Source of the DNA: a bacterium
Lineage (GTDB): Bacteria > Babelota > Babeliae > Babelales > Vermiphilaceae
DNA: 64,000 bases
NCBI GenBank assembly: GCA_021833825.1
Contig: JAKBEL010000017.1
Coordinates: forward strand, 1 to 64,000
Reading direction: 5' to 3'
Shown here: positions 8,390 to 17,729 of the stretch, piece after piece
Layout of the letters: the number at the start of each line of letters is the position of its first letter
Position numbering within the stretch: position 1 is the stretch's first letter
Notes under the pieces: model-generated
Told to the model about the DNA's origin: nothing
Databases searched by the model: none
The model's input: only the letters and a program-made list of their open reading frames with translations
Translations under genes and position numbers: made by a program

Positions 8390-9682
8390 ATGCATAACGA
8401 GAATAGACTATCACTCATCGCAGCTATTTTTATCAACATTAATATTATGATTGGCGCAGGACTATTCATCAATACCACTAATCTTGCCCAGATGGTTGGC
8501 GCTGCTGGATTTCTTTCATATGCTCTTCTTGCTCTACTGCTTTATCCACTTATCTCATCAATAGCATCTCTCGTGGCAATTTATCCATCTGGAGGATTTT
8601 ATGCTTATTCTAAAGATATGCATCCAGCGATCGGCTTTTTAAGCGCTTGGAGCTATTTTGTTGGCAAGCTGGCATCGGCAACGATTTTAATGCATGCATC
8701 AATCCTATTATTACAACAGATCATTCCTTTATTGAACACAACCAATATCTATCTTCTTGACCTCATTATATTGAGCATATTTCTTAGTTTAAATCTGTTA
8801 AACCTGCAAACAGGAAGCTCTATTCAATCATTTTTTTTAGGAATGAAACTGATTCCTATACTCTTTGTTATTGGAACTGGGCTCTTCTTTTTTTCTCCTG
8901 CACATTATCAACCTGCACAATTTATCTGGCCACATTTTATAGAGACATTACCCTTTGTTCTCTTTGCGGCACTTGGCTTTGAAGCTACAACATCATTGAG
9001 TGGCAAAATTAAAGATGCGCATATCAATGCTCCACGAGCAATCTTAATCTCATACGCCATTGTTGTTTTAATTAACATCGCCTACCAATTCTTTTTTTAT
9101 GGCTCAGTAGGAGAGCAGTTGCAACATGCCAACGGATTCTTGCAAGCATTCCCCTTACTGCTCAGCAAACTGTTTACCATCGATGGACAGTTCAAAACAC
9201 TATTGCAAACCATCTTTAATATCGCAATCGCATCTTCAGCACTGGGAGGCGCCTATGGAATACTATTTAGCAACAGTTGGAACCTACATACTCTTGCAAA
9301 ATATAATCTCATTACCAACTCTTCATTATTCTTAAAAGAGAATCGTTATAATATCCCTTATTGGTGCATTGCCGCTGAGGGTATTATCTGTCTTATGTAT
9401 CTCATGACAACGGGCGGCACACAGATTCATCTCCAGCAGATTGCTGCATTTGGATGCACTATTGCATATACACTAAGCATTATAAGCTTGTTTAAACAGA
9501 ATCAGATAGCACAACGCTCATTGCTTTTACCATCACTCGGCATTATAAACTGCTTGATATTCTTCTTTTCATGCATCCATAGTTTTACAACAAGAGGATA
9601 TTATTCGTTAAACATATTTGGGTGTTTGCTGATAATTGGTTTATCTATGTTTTATGTGCAACAAAAAAAAGTCTCTACCTAA
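8390..9682 (+). CDS. APC superfamily amino-acid permease
   Basis: Inner-membrane secondary transporter with about 12 hydrophobic helices. The first helix carries the unwound-helix motif IMIGAGLFINTT, which binds the amino-acid backbone in APC transporters, and ALGFEATTSLSGKIKDA matches helix 6 and the following loop. ATG 8390 is chosen because AAGGA lies 8 nt upstream; a TTG at 8351 would add 13 residues. Import of amino acids fits a host-dependent lifestyle. Substrate unknown. The 3' end overlaps mraY convergently by 8 bases. Confidence 0.87.
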   Translation: MHNENRLSLIAAIFININIMIGAGLFINTTNLAQMVGAAGFLSYALLALLLYPLISSIASLVAIYPSGGFYAYSKDMHPAIGFLSAWSYFVGKLASATILMHASILLLQQIIPLLNTTNIYLLDLIILSIFLSLNLLNLQTGSSIQSFFLGMKLIPILFVIGTGLFFFSPAHYQPAQFIWPHFIETLPFVLFAALGFEATTSLSGKIKDAHINAPRAILISYAIVVLINIAYQFFFYGSVGEQLQHANGFLQAFPLLLSKLFTIDGQFKTLLQTIFNIAIASSALGGAYGILFSNSWNLHTLAKYNLITNSSLFLKENRYNIPYWCIAAEGIICLMYLMTTGGTQIHLQQIAAFGCTIAYTLSIISLFKQNQIAQRSLLLPSLGIINCLIFFFSCIHSFTTRGYYSLNIFGCLLIIGLSMFYVQQKKVST

Positions 9683-10739
9683 TTTTCAATGTCATCAACG
9701 CAATCAAACAGAGAACGAGCGATATAATACAGAATCTAATGGTAATACGACTCTCTGGCCATCCTATCAGTTCAAAATGGTGATGAATGGGGGCCATGCG
9801 AAAAATGCGCTTACTTAACAATTTTATAGAACAGACCTGCAGAATTACTGAAATGGTCTCTAGAACAAAAAGCCCCCCCGCTATAGGCAGCAACAACTCT
9901 TGCTTTGAAACCAATGCTATATAGGCAAGTGACGCACCTAATGCAAGAGAGCCCACATCTCCCATAAAAATCTGTGCTGGATAAGCATTAAACCACAAAA
10001 AACCCAAAGATGCCCCTACCAAAATAGCCGATATAACAACCATCTCTTCTGAATGGGCATAGGGAATATAGAGGTATGCGGCCAACTGTTTATGACCCGC
10101 CAAATAAGATATAAAGCCGAATGTGGCAAAATTGGGAATTATAGCCCCAATGGCCAAGCCATCAAGACCGTCGGTCAAATTTACAGCATTACTGCAGCCG
10201 ACTATAATAAGGGTGGCCCAAAGTACAAAACCAAAGCCGATCATAATGGTCACATTCTTTAATAGCGGAAGGGCTATTATAGGCTCTATAGAGCCAAATT
10301 TGACCGCCAGCGCGCTTATTATAAAAGCTGTTAAAGTCTGCAAGCAGAACTTAAAGCGTGCCGACAGCCCCCTTTTGCGACCAATTTTCGATAAATCATC
10401 ACAAAGACCTATAAGGCCAAAAGCTATTATCAGTAATAAAAAAAGCCATACTTTGGCGTCTGATAGGTTACACCAGAAAAGAGTGTTAATAACTACCCCT
10501 AAAATAATAAATAGTCCACCCATAGTGGGCATCTGCCCTTTAGCTTGATGTGACTCTGGGGTATGCATGCGTGGAGCTGAACGAAAAGAGATCTTTGACC
10601 TCTCTATAAACCTTATTCCCAAAAAAATAGATAGCCCCAATGTTGATAGTAAAGATGCTATAGATCGAAAGCTCACATAGTGAATCAGGTTTAAAATAGA
10701 TATATACACCTGTAAATAAGCGGCCATATGATAGATCAT
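9675..10739 (-). CDS. mraY: Phospho-N-acetylmuramoyl-pentapeptide transferase
   Basis: Transfers phospho-MurNAc-pentapeptide from UDP to undecaprenyl phosphate, forming lipid I at the inner membrane. It has about ten helices and all the hallmark motifs: PTMGG near 70, NLTDGLDGLA, the FMGDVGSLALG aspartate loop, and the C-terminal APIHHHFEL histidine motif. The length of 354 aa is normal. The first methionine at 10739 gives MIYHMAAYL; ATG at 10727 is also possible. No neighbouring mur genes are present, so the division cluster is dispersed. Confidence 0.95.
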   Translation of the reverse strand: MIYHMAAYLQVYISILNLIHYVSFRSIASLLSTLGLSIFLGIRFIERSKISFRSAPRMHTPESHQAKGQMPTMGGLFIILGVVINTLFWCNLSDAKVWLFLLLIIAFGLIGLCDDLSKIGRKRGLSARFKFCLQTLTAFIISALAVKFGSIEPIIALPLLKNVTIMIGFGFVLWATLIIVGCSNAVNLTDGLDGLAIGAIIPNFATFGFISYLAGHKQLAAYLYIPYAHSEEMVVISAILVGASLGFLWFNAYPAQIFMGDVGSLALGASLAYIALVSKQELLLPIAGGLFVLETISVILQVCSIKLLSKRIFRMAPIHHHFELIGWPESRITIRFCIISLVLCLIALMTLKIR

Positions 10740-10851
10740 GCTATTACTTTTTTTACCCTTTTTTTAAGGAAGTTTTTACCTATTTTATCTTGAAACTAAT
10801 AGTAAATGTGCCCACCAGTTGACTAAAAACCGGTTGGTTTTAAACTTAATA

Positions 10852-10881
10852 TTGTCAGCATAAATAATAATATCTGATAAT
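10852..10881 (+). promoter_or_regulatory. Probable sigma-70 promoter of the 10902 gene
   Basis: TTGTCA at 10852-10857 and GATAAT at 10876-10881 are separated by 18 bases. The start codon at 10902 lies 20 bases downstream, with AAGGAAG as ribosome site. Confidence 0.5.
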
Positions 10882-10901
10882 ATATACATAAGGAAGAAAT
10901 T

Positions 10902-11564
10902 ATGAAATTTTTAAAAATGAACAGTAAACATCTTATTTTCGCGACTATTATCCATTTGGCTGGAACAAGCTCATATTCCCTTGCCAATGCTCCTGACTAT
11001 ACTCAAAGCATAAAGGGTATTCATCGCCATTTTGATGAACACGCACGGTATTTCAAATGTACCTTCAAAGATTCATTTTCAGAAAACAGCGCCGAAAAAT
11101 TGAATCTTACAGTAAAAAAAATGATCGATGGTAAACAGAAAATACAGGAATTTATGAAAGATTTAGAGGCTAAGAAACTCGAGCTGAATCCTCAAAGCGA
11201 AGCCGATGCTCCTCTTTTTGCCTTTATCACCATCTTGCTACAGATCGCATATGATCTTGAAAAATATTTTAATACAGCCTATAACACCTTGACTGCTGGT
11301 CTTGCAAAAAGATTAAAAGCTACAGCCTTTGCTACAGAGCTTACAAAGATGAGCAAAACTATTGTCACAGATGACAACTTCAATAGAATGGACAACTACC
11401 TTGCAGAGTTACAAGAGATTGCTGAATGTAACAATGAGCAGGATGTCGCTGCCGAAGTGGCTGAAATAAGATGCGATATGAAAAAAATTATCGCTCAGCA
11501 CAAAGCGAAATCTAAAGATAATGCCGCAGCTCTTGCAATGCTACGCAAACGACTCCCTTACTAA
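10902..11564 (+). CDS. Uncharacterised exported helical protein
   Basis: No family recognised. The N-terminus has a lysine-containing start, a hydrophobic core and a SLANA-PDY cleavage-like site near residue 30, so it is probably secreted. The mature part of about 190 residues is rich in Ala, Glu and Lys and is predicted to be almost all alpha-helical, possibly coiled coil. It has its own promoter and sits alone between mraY (divergent) and mnmG. Confidence 0.6.
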   Translation: MKFLKMNSKHLIFATIIHLAGTSSYSLANAPDYTQSIKGIHRHFDEHARYFKCTFKDSFSENSAEKLNLTVKKMIDGKQKIQEFMKDLEAKKLELNPQSEADAPLFAFITILLQIAYDLEKYFNTAYNTLTAGLAKRLKATAFATELTKMSKTIVTDDNFNRMDNYLAELQEIAECNNEQDVAAEVAEIRCDMKKIIAQHKAKSKDNAAALAMLRKRLPY

Positions 11565-11697
11565 TATTAACTTAAAATTAAACTATCTTGGTAACAGAAA
11601 TAAAAAACATAATCAAATAGTTGCCTCATATATCCTAACAGAGTAAACTAATCGCTGAGATTTTTTATCTCAAGGGAAAGCGCAAAAAATAAATATT

Positions 11698-13548
11698 ATG
11701 AAAAAACAGATATTAGCAAATTATTTTGATGTCGTAGTGATTGGCGGTGGACATGCCGGCATTGAAGCTGCATGGGCAGCTGCCCATATGGGCTCAAAAA
11801 CAGCATTAATCAGCCTCGAGATTGAAAAAATTGGCACTATGCCATGCAATCCTGCTGTTGGAGGAATAGGCAAAGGGCACCTAGTATTTGAAATAAGCGC
11901 AATGGGTGGATTAATGCCCAAGTTATGTACTCAAACATATCTGCAAGTTCGAATGCTCAATACAAAAAAAGGTCCTGCCGTTCATGGATTACGATTACAG
12001 ATAGATAAAGTTGCTTACAGTGCATTAAGTCAAAAAATGCTCTCTGAAGTTGAAAATCTAACTCTTATTGCTGGGCGGGCAGATGATATAAGATTAGATG
12101 AACATGGTAATGTTCGCTCTGTTATTTTGCATGATGGCACTGAATTAATTACATCATCAGTAGTTATAACTACTGGAACATTTTTAAATGGTAAAATTCA
12201 TATAGGCCAAAATAATTATGAAGGTGGACGCCGCAGCGAAAAAGCGGTCACCACATTATCAAACTTTTTAAAAAATAGTGGTCTAAAACTTGGCCGCTTA
12301 AAAACCGGTACACCACCAAGATTATTGACTGAAAGCTTAGATTTCAGCAAAATGGAATTTCAAGAGCCTGATAACTTAAACTTTCTTTTTGATTTTTATC
12401 CACATAAAGCTATAAGCTCTCGCCCTTGTTATATCACCCATACCAATGAAAAAACTCATGAAATAATCCGCAATAATCTAGGGCGTTCCGCTATGTATAG
12501 TGGAAATATTGAAGGCATAGGGCCCCGCTACTGCCCCTCTATTGAGGACAAAATTTCACGATTTGCTAATAAAAATGCGCACCACGTCTTTGTTGAACCT
12601 GAAGATGCAAGTATGCAAGAGATCTACCCAAATGGACTTTCAACTTCGTTGCCTGCCGATGTGCAAGAGCAATATATACGCTCTATTAATGGATTTGAAA
12701 ATGCTATTATCACAAAACTTGGCTACGCAATTGAATACGACTTTGTACAACCAAATCAATTAAATCACTCTTTAGAAGTTAAAAAAGTTCCTGGACTCTT
12801 TCTTGCAGGCCAAATCAATGGCACAACCGGATATGAAGAAGCTGCAGCGCAAGGACTTGTAGCTGGTATCAATGCCCATCAAAAAGCCCATAAAAAAGAG
12901 CCTGTTATATTTGAAAGATCAGAGAGCTATATTGGTGTGATGATAGACGATCTGGTAAGCATAGGCATTGATGAACCATATAGAATGTTCACATCACGCG
13001 CTGAAAGACGCTTGCTGCTTCGCCAAGATAATGCATTTTTACGCTTGACCGATAGGGCATATAACCTTGGCCTTATTGACGAATCATTCTATAAAGATTT
13101 TTGCAAAGAAAAAGAGCAGATTGCATACGCTATAGAACTATTTAAAGAAAAATATAGCACTGCAGAACTCATACATATGTTTGGCGGAAGTATCGATCCG
13201 CAAGAGATTCTTGCAAAAGAACCGAGCATCTATCTTTCAGATCGCGCCATGTTAACAGTACAAGCACATTTTATGTATGAACCATATTTAAAACGGGAAG
13301 CACTTGAGGTTCAACGCAGAGAGCAATATCGAACTATGATTATACCTGCATCACTTGCAATTAAAGATCTTCCGGGCCTTTCAAAAGAACTTCAAGAAAA
13401 AATCATTAAACGCAGGCCTAGAACACTTGCGGACGCGGCACTTATTCCAGGTATGACCCCTGCTGCAATTTCATTGTTAATATTCAAAATAAGAGAAATT
13501 ATGAAAAAGACTGATTATGAAAAAAGGAATGTAAAGGAGACAATATGA
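11698..13548 (+). CDS. mnmG: tRNA uridine-5-carboxymethylaminomethyl modification enzyme
   Basis: With MnmE it installs the cmnm5 group on U34 of tRNAs reading split codon boxes; FAD- and folate-dependent, cytoplasmic. The FAD dinucleotide fold GGGHAGIEAAWAAAHMG is at 17-33, followed by PCNPAVGGIGKGHL, the GTFLNGKIHIG motif and the ETYPNGLSTSLP-like segment (here EIYPNGLSTSLP). YEEAAAQGLVAGINA near 380 and FTSRAERRLLLRQDNA near 430 are family signatures. The length of 616 aa is normal. Confidence 0.96.
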   Translation: MKKQILANYFDVVVIGGGHAGIEAAWAAAHMGSKTALISLEIEKIGTMPCNPAVGGIGKGHLVFEISAMGGLMPKLCTQTYLQVRMLNTKKGPAVHGLRLQIDKVAYSALSQKMLSEVENLTLIAGRADDIRLDEHGNVRSVILHDGTELITSSVVITTGTFLNGKIHIGQNNYEGGRRSEKAVTTLSNFLKNSGLKLGRLKTGTPPRLLTESLDFSKMEFQEPDNLNFLFDFYPHKAISSRPCYITHTNEKTHEIIRNNLGRSAMYSGNIEGIGPRYCPSIEDKISRFANKNAHHVFVEPEDASMQEIYPNGLSTSLPADVQEQYIRSINGFENAIITKLGYAIEYDFVQPNQLNHSLEVKKVPGLFLAGQINGTTGYEEAAAQGLVAGINAHQKAHKKEPVIFERSESYIGVMIDDLVSIGIDEPYRMFTSRAERRLLLRQDNAFLRLTDRAYNLGLIDESFYKDFCKEKEQIAYAIELFKEKYSTAELIHMFGGSIDPQEILAKEPSIYLSDRAMLTVQAHFMYEPYLKREALEVQRREQYRTMIIPASLAIKDLPGLSKELQEKIIKRRPRTLADAALIPGMTPAAISLLIFKIREIMKKTDYEKRNVKETI

Positions 13549-13586
13549 CAAAAACTCTTGCCCCCTTTTGTTTTTTCATTTTATGA
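13545..13586 (+). other. 13-codon ORF with a strong ribosome site, overlapping the mnmG stop
   Basis: ATG 13545 overlaps the mnmG TGA and is preceded by AAAGGAG. The reading frame gives MTKTLAPFCFFIL and then stops. It could be a truncated exported gene, the start of a lost downstream operon member, or a translation-coupled leader. No homology is apparent. Confidence 0.3.
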
Positions 13587-13616
13587 TGGTATAATTGTAA
13601 TTATTATAAAAGATGT

Positions 13617-13664
13617 TATCTTACTACTTCTTTGGCTGTAACAATTATGGTATATAGTAAGATA
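13617..13664. promoter_or_regulatory. Operator-like inverted repeat upstream of the 13709 gene
   Basis: TATCTTACTA (13617-13626) and TAGTAAGATA (13655-13664) form a perfect 10-bp inverted repeat, 28 bases apart. The right half overlaps a TATAAT -10 candidate (13663-13668). This is consistent with a repressor site or a looped promoter. Confidence 0.4.
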
Positions 13665-13708
13665 TAATATTAAATTAAGAAAAATGAAATTAATGCGGAG
13701 AAGATAAG

Positions 13709-14533
13709 ATGATAAATAAGAATGTTGTTTTTATGGGCCTAGCCTGCTCTTTACTGCATGGTACAGAACAGATAACTACACCTATAACAAATGATGAAAA
13801 TTCTCTTTTGAGCGCTTCCCAAGTACATATTCCCTCAATGCAATCACCTAACACTGAAAAACAGGATTGTCCTGAAGGACAGGATCCTGAACAGAGTGTA
13901 AATAAAAATCAAGAGACTTTAGTTCAAACAGATGAGAGTGGGATATCTTATGATGTGGCTGAAAAAAATGAATCTACAGAAAGTTCTGACAATGATAATG
14001 CTGATGAAATAAACTCATCATCAAAACGTGATATTATCTTTCAAGACGATCTCTCTGAACTGCTTGATCTTGATGAAAACTGCAAGAAACATTGTGACCG
14101 TTTTAAACAGTTAAATATTATTATTAAGGCAGTTAATGAATACCATTGTCCTCGTGGTGAAAAAATAGAGGTAACCATTGAAAATAATAAATGGACGATT
14201 GTTATCAAAAATATTACTGCGGATCTATTATTTGAATGCGTACCTATTCAAGAACTTCTTCCTGAAACTCATGCTAAAAACCGATTGGAACGGTATCTCA
14301 ACTTAGCATCACATTATATGACAAAAGTGGGCATTTACATTTGGGGCAAAACATTGGCAAAGTATGCCAAATGCACTGTCGTCATTAATGGCATAATACA
14401 ACCAGAAGAAGAACATGTATTATGCAGCGATGTGATTATTGATATTGTGGACTGGTCAAAACAGAAACTGTTAAACATAAAACGGTATGCGTCTGATCTA
14501 CTCAACTATCAAATAGTTATATCAAAGAAATAG
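13709..14533 (+). CDS. Uncharacterised exported acidic protein
   Basis: No family recognised. A short hydrophobic N-terminus (NVVFMGLACSLLHG) suggests export. Residues 30-120 are acidic, Ser/Asn/Glu-rich and probably disordered. Residues 125-274 look folded, with alternating beta segments (KWTIVIKNITADLLFE, CTVVINGIIQ, VIIDIVDWS). The VVING strand resembles VVNGI in the next protein (14616), so the two may share a C-terminal beta domain. The ribosome site is GCGGAGAAG. Confidence 0.55.
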   Translation: MINKNVVFMGLACSLLHGTEQITTPITNDENSLLSASQVHIPSMQSPNTEKQDCPEGQDPEQSVNKNQETLVQTDESGISYDVAEKNESTESSDNDNADEINSSSKRDIIFQDDLSELLDLDENCKKHCDRFKQLNIIIKAVNEYHCPRGEKIEVTIENNKWTIVIKNITADLLFECVPIQELLPETHAKNRLERYLNLASHYMTKVGIYIWGKTLAKYAKCTVVINGIIQPEEEHVLCSDVIIDIVDWSKQKLLNIKRYASDLLNYQIVISKK

Positions 14534-14615
14534 AAAATCATTATTCTTCATTCTGAAAGTATGATATAGTGGGAATCAGTTTTCATTAATTCCTCTATTT
14601 TTATGGACTATGCTA

Positions 14616-15161
14616 ATGAGTAAAAAAAGAATTGCATTGCTATTTATTTCAATGTTATTAGGCGCGTTTGCCATCAGATATTATCAGTCTAAAGCTATCG
14701 AACACCCTGAAAATTTGCAATCGACAGAGCCTGAATCCATCTTGCCTATAGCTGAATCGATCGCACCCACAATTGAAGAGAAAGAGCCAATTGAACAAAT
14801 CGCTTTTGCACCTACTTTAGAACCTTCTATTACGCATGTAAGTAAAAGCATATCAGTAAAAAATAATATTACCGACAAAATGCTCACTTACAAAAAGGGC
14901 TTTATAAGTTATATTCCAGCATTTAAAATAGTCGTTAATGGCATCTCTTTAGCACAAGGTGAACAGCAATCAATAGAGATTCCCGACCAACTGCTTAAGG
15001 TCACCTATAGCTATGATTTTGTAAATGGATATAAGACTGGCACAAGAACTGTTGTATTTAACATTCCAGAAAATCTAACTGAAGCTGCAATCACATTTGA
15101 TTGGAAAAATGATTGGCGAGTTATTATCGATGGGGCAAAGCCTCTTGAAATAATTGAATAA
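14616..15161 (+). CDS. Uncharacterised membrane-anchored or exported protein
   Basis: No family recognised. The N-terminus (SKKRIALLFISMLLGAFAIRYY) is a single hydrophobic anchor or signal. A Glu/Pro/Ile-rich linker of about 60 residues follows, then a C-terminal beta-rich domain (FKIVVNGISLAQGEQQ onward). The start is either ATG 14610 or 14616. It ends 11 bases before lgt and may be co-transcribed with it. Similar in layout to the preceding gene. Confidence 0.55.
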   Translation: MSKKRIALLFISMLLGAFAIRYYQSKAIEHPENLQSTEPESILPIAESIAPTIEEKEPIEQIAFAPTLEPSITHVSKSISVKNNITDKMLTYKKGFISYIPAFKIVVNGISLAQGEQQSIEIPDQLLKVTYSYDFVNGYKTGTRTVVFNIPENLTEAAITFDWKNDWRVIIDGAKPLEIIE

Positions 15162-15172
15162 AGAGTATACCG

Positions 15173-15949
15173 ATGCTTACACGAACTCTTTTTCATATTT
15201 GGGGACCATTCTCCATCTACACGTATGGAGCATGTATAGCATTAGGCTGCATAGTCTTCTATTATTTAATACTGAACCATCCTAAGCGGCCCTCTATTAT
15301 CAGCGAAGCTGATGCTGCATCACTCTTCTCTTTAAGTATTTTGGTTGGAGTTATTGGAGCCCGAGCGCTCTATCTTTTTGGTTCTTACGGAACTATTTCA
15401 TCTGTGCAAGAGATCATAATGATTACCAATGGTGGAGGATCTCTTTTGGGCACAGTTCTTGCATTATTGATATTTATCCCCTACTTTCTGAAAAAAAAAG
15501 ATATCCCTATTATGCCATTACTCGATTTGATATCTATTTATGCACCTTTATTACAAGCTATTTCACGCTTAGGATGCTTTTTTGCAGGATGTTGTTATGG
15601 TAAACCAACCACAATATTTTGGGCGGTAAAATATACAGATCCTGATACTCTGGCCCCCCTTAACTGTTTGCTACATCCGGCACAACTGTATAGCGCCGTT
15701 TCACTGTTTGCCATTTTTATAGCTCTTTATATGGCGCAATCATATATAAAAAAACCTGGAATACTCTTTTGCTTATATCTCATACTATCTAATGCATCAA
15801 GATTTTTAATCGATTTTCTCCGTGATGATCGTGAATTTTTAAATAATGATTATACTTTATTATCAATACACCAATGGATTGCCCTTTTACTTATTATTGG
15901 CGCTGGTATAATGTATATAGTTATTTTGCGTAATCAACGGAATTCATGA
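15173..15949 (+). CDS. lgt: Prolipoprotein diacylglyceryl transferase
   Basis: Adds diacylglycerol from phosphatidylglycerol to the lipobox cysteine of prelipoproteins at the inner membrane. Seven hydrophobic helices are visible. Key motifs are GPFSIYTYGACIALG near the N-terminus, VGVIGARALY, the signature-like block RLGCFFAGCCYGKP, HPAQLYSA and FLIDFLRDDRE, each of which occurs in Lgt proteins. The length of 258 aa is normal. The gene overlaps dnaG by four bases (ATGA), so the pair is translationally coupled. Confidence 0.93.
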   Translation: MLTRTLFHIWGPFSIYTYGACIALGCIVFYYLILNHPKRPSIISEADAASLFSLSILVGVIGARALYLFGSYGTISSVQEIIMITNGGGSLLGTVLALLIFIPYFLKKKDIPIMPLLDLISIYAPLLQAISRLGCFFAGCCYGKPTTIFWAVKYTDPDTLAPLNCLLHPAQLYSAVSLFAIFIALYMAQSYIKKPGILFCLYLILSNASRFLIDFLRDDREFLNNDYTLLSIHQWIALLLIIGAGIMYIVILRNQRNS

Positions 15950-17706
15950 ACATATTCTCACATATCAAAGAACAGATCTCAATTCTAGATGCAATTGGAT
16001 CATATGTAACGCTTAAAAAAGCGGGACTCTATTACAAAGGCAGCTGCCCTTTTCATCATGAAAAGACGGCATCATTCACCGTTAGCCCACACAAGGAGAT
16101 CTTTTATTGTTTTGGTTGTCACGCTGGTGGAGATGTCATATCGTTCATTTCGCGCATCGAACAGTGCAGCCAACTTGAAGCTGCAAAGCTTTTAGCAGAT
16201 CGATATCAAATACAGATCCCAGAATCAACCTTCACCCTAGATTCAAAGTCTCCCGATAAAAGAAAACATTATTTTCTTGTTAATGAACTGGTCACTCAAT
16301 GGTGCCATGAACTATTACTCAAAAGTCCTGCGGTGTTACGATACCTACATGATCGAGGCATTGATAAAACATGCATTAGCACCTTTAAGTTAGGCTATTT
16401 TCCAGAAGGTCCATCTGCAATAAAATCTCTACTGCATTATGTTTCAGAACATCAGGTTCTTGCCAACGATCTCTTTGATGCTCATATTATTCATAAAGGA
16501 AAAGCATCGGTATATTCACCTTTTGAACAAAGAGTGATCTTCCCGATTGCTGACCATATTGGCCATTATTCTGGATTTGGTGGCAGGATCTATAAAAATC
16601 AGGATACACGAGCAAAATATTATAACTCACAAGAGAATGAATTTTTTAACAAAGGATCACTCCTTTATGGTCTTCATCTTGCCAAAGAGACTATGCAGAA
16701 AAAGAATGCTGTCTTTCTGGTTGAAGGCTATACAGATTGTATTGCCATGGTGCAACACGGATACAAAAATACCGTTGCATCTTTAGGAACAGCCTGCACC
16801 ATTGAACATCTAAAATTATTATCACGCTTTATAGAACAGATCTATGTTCTATATGATGGCGACGCCGCTGGCCAGCAGGCTATTTTGCGCCTTACAGAAC
16901 TCTGCTGGCAAGTAAATCTCGAGATGAAAATTATACAATTGCCAAAAGGTGAAGACCCCGCTTCTTATCTAAAAAAAGAGATCAATATTGATCCCCTTAT
17001 TAAAGAGGCTAAAGACATCTTTAGCTTTTTTGTTGAATCTATAGGGACCAACTTTAAAGATCAATCGCTCAATCAAAAACTCCAGACAACTCGCAAGATT
17101 ATAGGATTAATTGGCAAGATAAAGGATACTATTAAGCAAGACATCCTATTGCAAGAAGCTGCAAAAATTCTGGCCATTCCCTATCAGACATTAAAAGATA
17201 ATCTTTACGAGAACAGATCCTCTTCTATACAGACCGAACAGAAACGGCAGTTTCAGATAGAAATTATTCCCGATAAAATTGTTGACGAAGAGCTCAAATT
17301 AGAAAAAAAAATTTTATCTGCTATACTGAGCAATGTGTCATTATTTCGTGCAGAAAATCGTCAATATCTATATCATATGTTGCCAACAACATACGTTACT
17401 ATATTGACCAAACTTGAAGAGGTTTTACAGAAGAATCCTCATTATACTATTGCTGAACTATTTGAGCTGCTCAATGAACAAGAAAAGCAGATTGCCAGCC
17501 AAGCAGTATTTTCATCTGAAGATTCAACAGAAAAGGATAGTTTCGAGCACCTTGTAAAACAGCTTCAAAAAAAGAATTGGAAAACAATAGTGCATAATAT
17601 AAAGAGTAAGTTAGAGATGGCAAAAAATCAGGGGGATACACAAAAGTTAACTGAGCTGATACAAGAATTTGCAACATTAAAACAGATGATGCTTGAAAAA
17701 GAATAG
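15946..17706 (+). CDS. dnaG: DNA primase
   Basis: Makes RNA primers at the replication fork. The zinc-binding domain is complete ([11 protein letters not shown] ... [10 protein letters not shown], residues 35-65). The catalytic core carries FGGRIY, the TOPRIM glutamate loop [12 protein letters not shown] and the metal-binding YDGDAAG. A divergent C-terminal helicase-binding domain follows, giving 586 aa in total. It lies in the conserved dnaG-rpoD order, with lgt immediately upstream. Confidence 0.95.
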   Translation: MNIFSHIKEQISILDAIGSYVTLKKAGLYYKGSCPFHHEKTASFTVSPHKEIFYCFGCHAGGDVISFISRIEQCSQLEAAKLLADRYQIQIPESTFTLDSKSPDKRKHYFLVNELVTQWCHELLLKSPAVLRYLHDRGIDKTCISTFKLGYFPEGPSAIKSLLHYVSEHQVLANDLFDAHIIHKGKASVYSPFEQRVIFPIADHIGHYSGFGGRIYKNQDTRAKYYNSQENEFFNKGSLLYGLHLAKETMQKKNAVFLVEGYTDCIAMVQHGYKNTVASLGTACTIEHLKLLSRFIEQIYVLYDGDAAGQQAILRLTELCWQVNLEMKIIQLPKGEDPASYLKKEINIDPLIKEAKDIFSFFVESIGTNFKDQSLNQKLQTTRKIIGLIGKIKDTIKQDILLQEAAKILAIPYQTLKDNLYENRSSSIQTEQKRQFQIEIIPDKIVDEELKLEKKILSAILSNVSLFRAENRQYLYHMLPTTYVTILTKLEEVLQKNPHYTIAELFELLNEQEKQIASQAVFSSEDSTEKDSFEHLVKQLQKKNWKTIVHNIKSKLEMAKNQGDTQKLTELIQEFATLKQMMLEKE

Positions 17707-17729
17707 TGAGCTTTGCAAAGAGGGTTAAT

